NCBI GenBank assembly: GCA_900549895.1
Contig: URQG01000007.1
Location: forward strand, 1 to 22,584
Origin: an uncultured Lachnobacterium sp.
GTDB lineage: Bacteria; Bacillota; Clostridia; Lachnospirales; Lachnospiraceae
Reading direction: 5' to 3'
Length of the DNA stretch: 22,584 nt
Each line of letters opens with the position of its first letter. Position 1 is the first letter of the stretch. This document shows, in pieces, positions 15,201-22,478 of this stretch. The translations under genes and the position numbers were made by a program. The notes under the pieces are model-generated. The model was not told the DNA's origin. It made no database searches and was given only the letters and a program-made list of their open reading frames with translations.

Positions 15201-15888
15201 AAAGAAGAGCAAGTATTCGGTTTCGGAGTTAAAGCATGATTCGATGGTAATTCAATACGATCACAGTGAGGGTGAGGCACAAGTGCCGGAGTTCTTATTG
15301 GAGGAGCATGAGTCCTATATTCCGGATTTCGCAAGAGAGACACAGGAAGAGACTGCCGGAGAGGTTAATCAGGGGGCACTCCGCGGTACTGCGGTACACC
15401 GGGTGATGGAATGTCTGGATTTTAAAGCGTTAGCAAATGTGGATACAAAGGATCAGAATGCGGTACAAAGCTTTGTTCAAAAGGAACTGGATCGTATGAC
15501 GGCGTCAGGAGAACTGACGATCGAACAGGCAGATCTTGTGATTCCGGCGATGATCGAGAACTTTGTGCAAAGCGATGTGGCGACAAGGATGGCGCATGCT
15601 GCGCTGTGCGGGGATCTGTACCGGGAGAAGCCGTTTGTTATGCAGTATGAGGATGTGCTTGTGCAGGGTATCATCGATGTGTTCTGGCTGGAAGAAGATT
15701 CCATTGTGCTGCTCGATTATAAGACGGACCGCGTGAAGGCGGCTGATGAACTGGTGCTTCGCTATCAGAAGCAGCTTGAGCTGTATGCGGATGCATTAAG
15801 CCGTGTATTTTCAAGAGAGGACAGGCAGATAAAAGCGAAGGAGCGATTAATCTATTCGTTCCGGCTGCAGGAGGTTGTGAATTTATGA
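12298..15888 (+). CDS. addA: ATP-dependent helicase/nuclease subunit A
   Basis: A 1196-residue UvrD-like helicase with nuclease, of normal AddA length. Visible in order: Q motif (WTSEQQKVI), motif I (AAAGSGKTAVL, residues ~22-32), motif II (IDEYQDSN), motif III (GDVKQSIYRFR), motif IV (LHQNFRSR), motif V (TIHKSKGLEFPIVFV), motif VI (LYVALTRAKEKL). The C-terminal nuclease has GTAVHRVMECL, GIIDVFW, IVLLDYKTDRV and QLELYADAL. It supplies the 3'-5' motor and one nuclease site of the AddAB complex for recombinational repair. AAAGGAGG lies nine bases before the ATG. Its stop overlaps the maf start as ATGA. Confidence 0.97.
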   Translation: MQWTSEQQKVIDLRDRDILVSAAAGSGKTAVLVERIIKRVTDQENPVDIDRLLVVTFIKAAAAEMRERIGAAIDKHCGDNQNNAHLRRQSSLIHNAMITTIDSFCLFVVRNHFEEINLDPNFRIADEGEIRLLEQDVLDHVFEENYEVEDERFLSLIDAYSNKRSDQAVRDMVSKLYRMSLSSPWPKEWIGQLTKPYEAKDAKALLQSEMMRDLTEHVRLVLADMKRQLEKLHRIAILPDGPQVYASTLEQDMELLEGVEEADDYEKLSGFFAGLKFGNLSPIRKFAGDVLKKEAVQNGRNAIKKEIDEIKKAYFAMDVAALYEQITRLRPVAEELVRLTLSYSKQMELAKRKKRIVDFSDIEHFALRILVDDKTKEPTTTAAEFRAHFAEIMIDEYQDSNLVQEAIMRAISKEADGGHNMFMVGDVKQSIYRFRLARPELFMEKYGRFDVTDSVHQRIDLHQNFRSRRQVVDFCNDIFYKIMNPDLGRVAYDEDAALNCGAVYPDAGNMEAELLLVDEQDELLSDEPDLDKRRLEAHLVATRIQQLMRDGKVTDKATGELRAPKYSDIVILFRSLKNWGTDFVQVLSEHGIPAHVESATGYFSALEVQTVLNMLRILDNPYQDIPMAAVLKSEIVGLDEEELAQIRVGDETVPFAAAALSAMQEEDADEKLVDFHEKYVLLRGMRDLPIHELIRKILDVTGYGSYVAALPAGERRSANLAMLIEKANDYEKTSYRGLFHFIRYIDLLQKYEIDFGEADTTGENANVVRIMTIHKSKGLEFPIVFVSGLAKKFNQMDANEKLVVHPDLGMGICEIDGQPKRQRNCLFRAEIADKIRRENLGEELRVLYVALTRAKEKLILSGVIKDEAKTIGQYEGNTLEKQPISYRQRAGATCYLDWILPAMLSYPERYSIGVVEPKNIVMEQAAAAAEARVDYEELLQRINQADDAQKKQYEALFAYEYPYRSEVGKKSKYSVSELKHDSMVIQYDHSEGEAQVPEFLLEEHESYIPDFARETQEETAGEVNQGALRGTAVHRVMECLDFKALANVDTKDQNAVQSFVQKELDRMTASGELTIEQADLVIPAMIENFVQSDVATRMAHAALCGDLYREKPFVMQYEDVLVQGIIDVFWLEEDSIVLLDYKTDRVKAADELVLRYQKQLELYADALSRVFSREDRQIKAKERLIYSFRLQEVVNL

Positions 15889-16508
15889 GTCAGATCATTT
15901 TAGCGTCCGCATCGCCGCGGCGCAAAGCTTTATTGGAACAGATCGGTATGGAGTTTGAAATCTGTCCGGCCAAGGGCGAAGAAGTCATTACAGAGAGCCG
16001 TCCGGATGCGGTCGTGTCCGAATTGTCACGTCAGAAGGCGGAAGAGGTCGCTGCGGGCGTGCTTACTTACAATGAGCAGCATCCGGATCTTGCTACACCG
16101 CAGGACATTCTTGTAATCGGTGCGGATACGGTGGTCGCATACGGGGATGAAATTCTCGGTAAGCCGAAAGATGAAGAGGATGCTAAAAGAATGCTTACTC
16201 TGTTGCAGGGAAATACGCACAGTGTCTATACCGGAATTACACTGGTTTTCATTGATAAAAGCGGACGTACCGGTGAATATTGTTTTTTCGAAAAAACCGA
16301 TGTTACGATGTATCCAATGGATGAGGACGAGATCAACCGCTATATTGCAACTGGAGAACCAATGGACAAAGCTGGAAGTTATGGCATTCAGGGACGATGT
16401 GCAATCTACATTAAACAAATAGAGGGCGATTATAACAATGTGGTCGGGCTTCCTGTGGCAAGACTTTATCAGGAGTTGCGGCGTGTGGGATACGATCTGA
16501 AACTGTAA
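15885..16508 (+). CDS. maf: Maf-family nucleoside triphosphate pyrophosphatase
   Basis: A 207-residue Maf protein. It has the N-terminal ASASPRRKALLEQIG motif, SRQKAEEVA, IGADTVVAYGDEILGKPKD, HSVYTGI and the C-terminal GEPMDKAGSYGIQG. Maf enzymes hydrolyse dTTP/UTP or modified nucleotides to the monophosphate plus pyrophosphate, protecting nucleic acids from altered bases. The older name refers to septum inhibition when overproduced. It is translationally coupled to addA by a four-base overlap, so DNA repair and nucleotide-pool cleaning share a transcript here. No strong terminator follows; the next 70 bases are A+T-rich before a separate promoter. Confidence 0.95.
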   Translation: MSQIILASASPRRKALLEQIGMEFEICPAKGEEVITESRPDAVVSELSRQKAEEVAAGVLTYNEQHPDLATPQDILVIGADTVVAYGDEILGKPKDEEDAKRMLTLLQGNTHSVYTGITLVFIDKSGRTGEYCFFEKTDVTMYPMDEDEINRYIATGEPMDKAGSYGIQGRCAIYIKQIEGDYNNVVGLPVARLYQELRRVGYDLKL

Positions 16509-16577
16509 TGAAATGCATGTTTTTCTGCGTTATGATTTATGTTTCCGATATGCAATGCATTTTACATAATAAATATA

Positions 16578-16606
16578 TTGTGGCAAATGGAGAACTTCGG
16601 TATAAT
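16578..16606 (+). promoter_or_regulatory. SigA-type promoter for the PrsA-like operon
   Basis: TTGTGG (16578-16583) and a perfect TATAAT (16601-16606) with a 17-base spacer. The start of transcription would be near 16613, about 85 bases before the first coding start. Confidence 0.75.
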
Positions 16607-16698
16607 ACTGTTAAGTATAACGTATATAAAGCTATATAAGAAAAGGTTTGTCTTACAAATCGGCAAATTTATGAAGTTGTGAAAAGGAGGGCGTAGTG

Positions 16699-16962
16699 AT
16701 GTATGAATATGATGACGAAGTATTAGAGTATTTTCTGGCACATCAGCAACAGCTCTTTTCAGAAGCGGTAGCGGAGACGCCGGAGGAAGCGGAAGAGTTC
16801 CTGGAAGATTGTATGGCAGTGGTTTGCCAGAATCTGAAGGATGTTAAAGATTATTTTGATGAAGCGGGAATGGACATCGCGGGGATGAGTGATGAGGATA
16901 TCCTCGAAGCGAGCGAAGTATTTGCACTTCCAAGTGGACGTTTCCTGATTGTTGAGGGATAG
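16699..16962 (+). CDS. Small acidic protein of unknown function
   Basis: An 87-residue very acidic protein (MYEYDDEVLEYFL..., SGRFLIVEG at the end), rich in Glu and Asp, with no membrane segment. Predicted secondary structure is mainly helical. I recognise it as a short conserved Lachnospiraceae-type protein but not as a member of a functional family. AAGGAGG (16684-16690) is eight bases from ATG 16699 and five from GTG 16696; the ATG is preferred. The stop is four bases before the foldase lipoprotein start. It is the first gene of an operon with the foldase and PAP2 phosphatase, which might point to an envelope-related role; that is inference only. Confidence 0.7.
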   Translation: MYEYDDEVLEYFLAHQQQLFSEAVAETPEEAEEFLEDCMAVVCQNLKDVKDYFDEAGMDIAGMSDEDILEASEVFALPSGRFLIVEG

Positions 16963-16966
16963 ATCA

Positions 16967-17980
16967 GTGAGAAAGAAATACAATCGAATGATCGGACTCC
17001 TGGCGGCAATCTCCTTTGCAACGGTTTCACTGACCGGCTGCAAGGTGGGGAATACGCAGATAAAATTAGAGTCGATCCGGCTGTCAAATAACAAGAGTGT
17101 TTTTCAAATTAATGATTACAAGTGTTCGCTTAAGCTGGCGAAGCTGTATTTGTGTAATTATCGTAATCTGTATGGTTCTGCATATGGAATGGATCTGTGG
17201 CAGTATGATTTCGGCGAGGAGTCCTTGGAGCAATATGTCAAGGATGTGACGATTCAGGAATTGTCGCGTATTGCATGCATGGATCTGCTTGCGGAGGAAC
17301 AGGAGATGCGTCTTACCGATGCGGAATCGGATCTGGCGAAGAAGGCGGCCAAAGAGTATTTTGCTTCGTTGAGTGACGCGGAAAAATCCTACATGGATGT
17401 GCATGAATCGGATATTCAGGAGGCTTACGCAAGTTATGCGCTGGCAGAAAAGCTGTATCGGACTCTGACAGAGGGGATTGATGAGGAAGTCAGCGATGAT
17501 GAGGCACGCGTGATCCGGGTTCAGCAGATTTATGTGACGGATGCAGGTATAGCAAAAGAAGTGCAGAAGAAATTAAAAGATGGTGAGGATTTTGCGGCCG
17601 TTGCCGGTACCTATAATGAAAAAGGCAAGATTGAGACGACCGTTGCACGTGGTGATTACCCACAGGATGTGGAGAACATAGCATTTAATCTTGATAATGA
17701 TACCTGTTCGGAAATGATTGAAACGGAGGATGGATTTTATTTTATCAAGTGTCTGAACAAGTTTGAGGAACAGCTGACAGAGGAGAATAAAAGCAATATC
17801 CGCATCAAGCGTGAAAAGGAACAGTTTGAGGATGCCTATCAGTCGTTTGTGGATTCTGCGGCTTTTGAGATGAATGATTCTTTGTGGAAAGAGATCACAT
17901 TGGAGGATACTTCGGACATTACAACGGATTCCTTTTTTGATGTGTATGATAAATATTTTACGGAAACGGATCAGACTTAG
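16967..17980 (+). CDS. PrsA-like foldase lipoprotein (PpiC-type)
   Basis: A 337-residue protein. The N-terminus is a lipoprotein signal peptide: Arg/Lys-rich start, hydrophobic core, then the lipobox LTGC with the lipidated Cys at residue 25. Residues ~30-175 are helical, as in SurA/PrsA chaperone domains. Residues ~180-265 resemble a parvulin (PpiC) rotamase: VQQIYVTD, a KLKDGEDFAAVAGTYNE helix, and DGFYFIKCLNKFEE. Some usual parvulin active-site residues are not obvious, so it may act as a chaperone more than an isomerase. It would sit on the outer face of the membrane and help secreted proteins fold. GTG 16967 is chosen because GAGGG lies eight bases upstream and the signal peptide begins there. 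Confidence 0.82.
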   Translation: MRKKYNRMIGLLAAISFATVSLTGCKVGNTQIKLESIRLSNNKSVFQINDYKCSLKLAKLYLCNYRNLYGSAYGMDLWQYDFGEESLEQYVKDVTIQELSRIACMDLLAEEQEMRLTDAESDLAKKAAKEYFASLSDAEKSYMDVHESDIQEAYASYALAEKLYRTLTEGIDEEVSDDEARVIRVQQIYVTDAGIAKEVQKKLKDGEDFAAVAGTYNEKGKIETTVARGDYPQDVENIAFNLDNDTCSEMIETEDGFYFIKCLNKFEEQLTEENKSNIRIKREKEQFEDAYQSFVDSAAFEMNDSLWKEITLEDTSDITTDSFFDVYDKYFTETDQT

Positions 17981-17994
17981 AAGAAGGAGTATAT

Positions 17995-18549
17995 ATGGGT
18001 TGGGAATTTGACTGGCTGTATGCATTGCAGCAGATCCACCATCCGGTGCTGGATAAGATCATGGTGTTTTTATCGACCATCGGTAATGCCGGAATCATGT
18101 GGATTGTTCTGGCGATCATATGCCTTATTATGAAGAAAACAAGACGATGCGGAGCACAGATGGCAGTGGCGATGCTGGTGACTTTTGTGATAGGTAATCT
18201 GATGCTAAAGAATGCGATCGGCCGCGACCGGCCGTGCTGGATCGATCCGACGGTTGTATTACTTGTCAAGAATCCAACGGATTTTTCTTTTCCATCGGGA
18301 CATTCGATGAACGGATTTACCGCGGCGGTGACAATACTGTTTTATAATAGAAGATGGGGAATTGCAGCAGTGGTTCTGGCTGCATTGATTGCGTTCTCGC
18401 GTCTGTATCATTTCGTGCATTTTCCGACGGATGTTTTTGCGGGAATTGTGATTGGAACGATGGTCGCCTGTGTGACAAATGTATTGTTTGTGTGGATCAA
18501 TAAAAGAAAATGGAATCAGCATGAAAAGAAAAACTGTCGTATCCGGTAA
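17995..18549 (+). CDS. PAP2-family membrane phosphatase
   Basis: A 184-residue protein with about five membrane segments. All three PAP2 catalytic motifs are intact: K-x6-RP as KNAIGRDRP, PSGH as FPSGHS, and SR-x5-H-x3-D as SRLYHFVHFPTD. Such enzymes dephosphorylate lipid phosphates at the outer face of the membrane: undecaprenyl pyrophosphate, to recycle the cell-wall carrier lipid, or phosphatidate/phosphatidylglycerophosphate. The exact substrate cannot be read from sequence. The start is supported by GAAGGAG eight bases upstream, and the gene follows the foldase by 14 bases. The terminator overlaps its last codons. Confidence 0.92.
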   Translation: MGWEFDWLYALQQIHHPVLDKIMVFLSTIGNAGIMWIVLAIICLIMKKTRRCGAQMAVAMLVTFVIGNLMLKNAIGRDRPCWIDPTVVLLVKNPTDFSFPSGHSMNGFTAAVTILFYNRRWGIAAVVLAALIAFSRLYHFVHFPTDVFAGIVIGTMVACVTNVLFVWINKRKWNQHEKKNCRIR

Positions 18550-18570
18550 CTATGCGGGCGGCAGTTTTTG
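18529..18570 (+). terminator. Terminator at the end of the PAP2 operon
   Basis: AAAAACTGTCG (18529-18539) pairs with CGGCAGTTTTT (18559-18569), with one G-U pair and a 19-base loop. The second arm supplies the T run. It overlaps the last seven codons of the PAP2 gene. A long loop makes it moderate in strength. Confidence 0.65.
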
Positions 18571-18602
18571 TGTGGAATAAAGAGTGAAATGAATGCAGAT
18601 AA

Positions 18603-18638
18603 CAATGACGCCCCTGTCTTAAGACAGGGGCGTCATTG
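18603..18638. terminator. Perfect 36-base palindrome between convergent genes
   Basis: CAATGACGCCCCTGTCTT (18603-18620) is the exact reverse complement of 18621-18638, with TTAA at the centre. It lies 22 bases past the htpG stop, reading on the minus strand, and 54 past the PAP2 stop. Neither side has a good T run (minus strand gives TTGTT), so it may be a factor-assisted or bidirectional terminator, an mRNA 3' stabiliser, or a copy of a dispersed palindromic repeat. Confidence 0.6.
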
Positions 18639-18659
18639 CAATGATCATATGGTATGTAA

Positions 18660-20747
18660 TTACTTTGTGAGAAGGAGCATGATGTCGTTGCTTCGTTTTA
18701 CAAATTTGGTCATGTCATCGACGGACAGTGGCTGGTTCGAAATCCTTGCCAGATCGTATAACTGCTCGGCAAACATCGGTACATGCTCGGAATCTTTGTT
18801 CTCTAAGAGGTACTGAACTAATGCATTGTTTGCGTTTAATGTCAGTGTCTGATCTGCGGCAAACATATTCGGATCCATTCCGCCCATGCCGCCCATTGCA
18901 TACATTTTCATCATATCCTGCATACGTCTTCCCTGCTCGGAGAGCGTCAGGACAGATGCAATCTCATCATTCTTTAAAGCTTCCACCTTAACTGTCAGTT
19001 TATCGTTATTTAATGTCTTTTTAAATAACTCGGAAAGAGTTGTGGTTGCTTCGGTCAGATCCTCGGTATTGTCCGATTTTAATGCATCGGTCAGGTCAGC
19101 ATCAATACGCTTGAACTGATAATGATCGTTACGCTGCTCAAGCTGGGTGATGAAAGAAGTATCGATATTGTGATCAAGGATGACTGCGTTCATTCCCTGC
19201 TCCTTGAACAGATTGATGTACTGTCCCTGCTGAACCTTATCGGTTACATAGTAGACGGTGTCACGCTCCGGTTCTTTATCGTCAGCGCTCTCAGCGTTAT
19301 CGGTATTCTCTGCAGCTTTTTCCTCGGTATTCTCAGCGGAAGTATCTTCAGCCTTTTTCTCGTCCTCGACAGGAGCAAGAAGTTCCGGAAGAGTCTGATA
19401 CTTGTCGTTGATATCTTTAAAGAGGATATAATCATTCATCTTGTCGCAGAATTTCTCATCCTTTAAGCAACCATATTTGATGAACGGGCTGATGTCATCC
19501 CAGTATTTCTCATAAGATTCTTTATCGGTCTTGCACATTCCGATGAGTTTGTCGGCAACTTTTTTGGTAATGTACTCGGAAATCTTCTTGACGAAACCGT
19601 CGTTCTGTAAAGCGGAACGGGATACATTAAGAGGAAGATCCGGACAATCAATGACGCCTTTTAAGAGCATTAAGAACTCAGGAATGACTTCCTTGATATT
19701 ATCTGCGATAAATACCTGATTGTTATATAACTTAATGGTTCCTTCGATGGAATCATACTCGGTGTTGATCTTCGGGAAGTAGAGGATACCCTTGAGATTG
19801 AACGGATAATCCATGTTCAGGTGAATCCAGAACAGTGGCTCCTTGTAATCTAAGAATACCTTGCGGTAAAATTCCTTATACTCATCATCCGTACATTCGC
19901 TTGGATTCTTGGTCCAAAGAGGATGGATGTCATTTAGCGGAACCGGACGCTTTACAATTTTAAGCTTGTCTTTGGCAGGAGAGACTTCAACGACTTCTTT
20001 TTCGCCGTTTTCGTTCTCTTTCTCCTCCGTTTTGGCTTCCTCGTGAATCTCTTCGATTACTTTATCGGTGTCAAGTTTATCTTCTTTATCGATCGTTTCG
20101 TATTCTTCCGGAGCGTTTGCCTTACTTAAATAGATCTCGGTTGGCATGAAAGAACAGTACTTCTCAATGATCTCTCTTGCACGGTATTCGTTTGCAAATT
20201 CCAGACAATCCTCATTTAAGAATAAGGTGATTTCGGTTCCGACACCTTCTTTGGTTCCGTCCGTCATATCGAATTCTGTGCCGCCGTCGCTTGCCCAGTG
20301 AACAGGAGTAGCACCTTCTTTATAAGAAAGGGTATCGATGGTTACTTCGTCTGCAACCATGAATGCAGAGTAAAAGCCGAGTCCGAAGTGACCGATGATC
20401 TGATCCGCATCGGATTTATCTTTGTACTTTTCGACGAAATCCGTTGCACCGGAAAAAGCAATCTGGTTAATGTATTCCTCAACCTCATCGAATGTCATTC
20501 CGAGTCCGTTATCGATGAATTTTAAGGTCTTTTCTTCAGGATTGACGATAATTTGAATCTTTGCCTTGTAATCGGCAGGAAGCGTGTATTCGCCCATTAT
20601 ATCGAGTTTCTTTAATTTTGTGATAGCATCGCAGCCGTTTGAAATTAATTCACGATAGAAGATATCATGATCAGAGTATAACCATTTCTTGATAATTGGA
20701 AACAGGTTATCGCTGTCGATGGATAAATTTCCGTGTTTATTTGCCAT
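18660..20747 (-). CDS. htpG: Chaperone HtpG (bacterial Hsp90)
   Basis: A 695-residue Hsp90. The GHKL ATPase domain has the N box as ELISNGCDA (residues 33-41), DNGLGM (79-84) and the lid GHFGLGFYSAFMVAD (119-133). The middle domain has the conserved LPLNVSRSALQ (371-381). The C-terminal dimerisation domain is present. It is longer than E. coli HtpG (about 624) because of two acidic inserts: a Glu/Lys linker at ~225-260 and an acidic stretch at ~461-495. HtpG is a dimeric cytosolic chaperone that remodels client proteins using ATP. ATG 20747 is chosen: AAGGAG is nine bases upstream, whereas ATG 20756 would touch it with no spacing. A CIRCE element lies upstream. Confidence 0.95.
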   Translation of the reverse strand: MANKHGNLSIDSDNLFPIIKKWLYSDHDIFYRELISNGCDAITKLKKLDIMGEYTLPADYKAKIQIIVNPEEKTLKFIDNGLGMTFDEVEEYINQIAFSGATDFVEKYKDKSDADQIIGHFGLGFYSAFMVADEVTIDTLSYKEGATPVHWASDGGTEFDMTDGTKEGVGTEITLFLNEDCLEFANEYRAREIIEKYCSFMPTEIYLSKANAPEEYETIDKEDKLDTDKVIEEIHEEAKTEEKENENGEKEVVEVSPAKDKLKIVKRPVPLNDIHPLWTKNPSECTDDEYKEFYRKVFLDYKEPLFWIHLNMDYPFNLKGILYFPKINTEYDSIEGTIKLYNNQVFIADNIKEVIPEFLMLLKGVIDCPDLPLNVSRSALQNDGFVKKISEYITKKVADKLIGMCKTDKESYEKYWDDISPFIKYGCLKDEKFCDKMNDYILFKDINDKYQTLPELLAPVEDEKKAEDTSAENTEEKAAENTDNAESADDKEPERDTVYYVTDKVQQGQYINLFKEQGMNAVILDHNIDTSFITQLEQRNDHYQFKRIDADLTDALKSDNTEDLTEATTTLSELFKKTLNNDKLTVKVEALKNDEIASVLTLSEQGRRMQDMMKMYAMGGMGGMDPNMFAADQTLTLNANNALVQYLLENKDSEHVPMFAEQLYDLARISNQPLSVDDMTKFVKRSNDIMLLLTK

Positions 20748-20831
20748 GTTATGCATCTCCTTGTCTTCGTTCTTTTCTTGATTGCAATTGTATCTGTAAC
20801 GATTTCCATTGCATTTTATTTTATAATAATG

Positions 20832-20860
20832 ATGATATTACTCGGGAAAATAAAAGTCAA
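20832..20860 (-). promoter_or_regulatory. SigA-type promoter of htpG
   Basis: Reading on the minus strand, TTGACT (20860-20855) and TATCAT (20837-20832) are 17 bases apart. The transcription start would be near 20825, giving a leader of about 78 bases. The CIRCE element ends seven bases upstream of the -35. Confidence 0.6.
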
Positions 20861-20867
20861 TAGAAAA

Positions 20868-20894
20868 TCAGCACTCTTTTTAAATGAGTGCTAA
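20868..20894. promoter_or_regulatory. CIRCE operator between htpG and the MATE gene
   Basis: TCAGCACTC, nine bases, GAGTGCTAA. One base (C at 20869) differs from the CIRCE consensus TTAGCACTC-N9-GAGTGCTAA. It lies in the divergent region, about 120 bases upstream of the htpG start and just upstream of its best-fit promoter, and 33 bases upstream of the MATE -35. Confidence 0.9.
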
Positions 20895-20926
20895 CAATAA
20901 AGGCGCGGTTGCTTTAAAATAGGCAT

Positions 20927-20955
20927 TTGACAGATTTCTAAAATCTTTATAAACT
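20927..20955 (+). promoter_or_regulatory. Candidate promoter of the MATE gene
   Basis: A perfect TTGACA (20927-20932) with TAAACT (20950-20955) 17 bases on, or TATAAA (20948-20953) at 15. The leader would be about 70 bases. Confidence 0.55.
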
Positions 20956-21030
20956 GCCCCGGGACTGGACTTTTGGGACAAAAAGTGGTACGATTGCAGA
21001 CGCATGACGATAATATGAGGTAAATGATCA

Positions 21031-22383
21031 ATGAGTGATAATCATAAAATGAAAGGGAGTATGACAGAGGGCAGTCCCGTCAAGTGTATGCTGGCGTTTG
21101 CGATACCAATGATTCTTGGAAATCTCTTTCAGCAATTTTATAATCTGGTGGATTCTATGATCGTAGGAAAACTGGTCGGCGCAGACGCGCTTGCGGCAGT
21201 CGGCGCGTCCACAGCGATCACAATGCTTTTTGTTATGGTTGCGGTAGGAACGGGAATCGGCTGCTCGGTCGTGATCTCGCAGCTTTTCGGGGCAGAGAAG
21301 ATCGAGGACATGAAGACAGCAATCTCGACAGCGCTTCTTTCCATCGTTGTTTTTTCATTAATCTTAAGTATATTGGGACGAGTCCTGAGCCGATGGATTC
21401 TGACCGTAATGGGAACACCGGACAATATCTTTGAAGGAGCGGAAGTCTATTTAAATATTTATTTTTACGGCTTTTTCTTCCTGTTTTTGTATAATGCGTT
21501 CTCATCTGTGTTTAATGCGCTGGGAGATTCAAAGAAGCCACTGTATTTCCTGCTTTTTTCATCGGTACTCAATATTGGGCTGGACCTGCTTTTCGTAGGA
21601 AAGTTTCATTGGGGCATCGCGGGTGCGGCGTGGGCAACACTGATCGCGCAGGCAATCTCGGCTATTCTTTCGTTTTGTGTATTGTATAACCGATTAAGCA
21701 GGATCCAATGCGGAGAGTATCGCAGGTTTGACGGAGAAATGCTTGCAAATATGACAAAAGTGGCAATCCCTACGATTGTGCAGCAGTCCATGGTTTCCAT
21801 CGGAATGCTTCTGATCCAGGCGGCGGTCAACCGTTTCGGATCGGTCTTTATCGCAGGCTATACTGCAGCATGCAAGATCGATGGTATGGCGATCGTTCCG
21901 ATGGTCAATGCCGGCAACGCGGTATCAACGTTTGTGGCGCAGAATATGGGGGCAGGCAAGCCGGAACGTGCGAAGAAGGGCTACCATATCGGTCTGATCA
22001 TGGCGGTATCGATTGGATTGGCGATCGGTGTTTTCTTATTCTTCTTCGGCGATGTGTGTATCGGTGCTTTCATGAATGCCGCAACAGACGGAGAATCGAT
22101 TGCGATGGGAGCGCAGTATATTGCCGTTGTATCCATGTTCTACTTTGTCATGGGTGCGATGAATACGACTTCGGCAGTTCTTAGAGGTGCCGGAGATATG
22201 GGCTGGTTTATGTCCGTTACGTTGATCAATCTGATTACGAGAGTCGCATTAACTTATATTTTTGCGGATGCGACTGCGGGTATGATTATTATGTGGGCGA
22301 ACCCAATCGGATGGGCATGTGGATTTCTCATTGCCTTCGTCCGTTACCGCCAGGGTGGATGGAAGAAAATACGGTTGGTATAG
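21031..22383 (+). CDS. MATE-family efflux transporter
   Basis: A 450-residue membrane protein of normal MATE length with about 12 hydrophobic segments in two homologous halves. Family marks include PVKCMLAFAIPMILGNLFQ at the start, VDSMIVGKLVGADALAAVGAS, and in the second half AGYTAACKIDGMAIVPMVNAGNAVSTFVAQNMGAGKPERAKKG. MATE proteins export drugs and other organic cations using a Na+ or H+ gradient; the substrate here is unknown. GAGG lies 10-11 bases before the ATG. It is divergent from htpG, and the CIRCE site in the shared upstream region could touch its control, though its promoter is some distance away. No regulatory gene is adjacent. Confidence 0.92.
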   Translation: MSDNHKMKGSMTEGSPVKCMLAFAIPMILGNLFQQFYNLVDSMIVGKLVGADALAAVGASTAITMLFVMVAVGTGIGCSVVISQLFGAEKIEDMKTAISTALLSIVVFSLILSILGRVLSRWILTVMGTPDNIFEGAEVYLNIYFYGFFFLFLYNAFSSVFNALGDSKKPLYFLLFSSVLNIGLDLLFVGKFHWGIAGAAWATLIAQAISAILSFCVLYNRLSRIQCGEYRRFDGEMLANMTKVAIPTIVQQSMVSIGMLLIQAAVNRFGSVFIAGYTAACKIDGMAIVPMVNAGNAVSTFVAQNMGAGKPERAKKGYHIGLIMAVSIGLAIGVFLFFFGDVCIGAFMNAATDGESIAMGAQYIAVVSMFYFVMGAMNTTSAVLRGAGDMGWFMSVTLINLITRVALTYIFADATAGMIIMWANPIGWACGFLIAFVRYRQGGWKKIRLV

Positions 22384-22478
22384 GAAGAAAGAAAAATATT
22401 TGGAAACAATGTGCATAGCTTGCATAGAACCATTTCCTGATAAAAATATAATCATCATATAATTTGGAGGATAAAATT

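Noticed and set aside
16511..16562. Inverted repeat AAATGCAT/ATGCATTT after maf as a terminator
   Set aside because: Only eight A+T-rich pairs with a 36-base loop and no T run; too weak to call.
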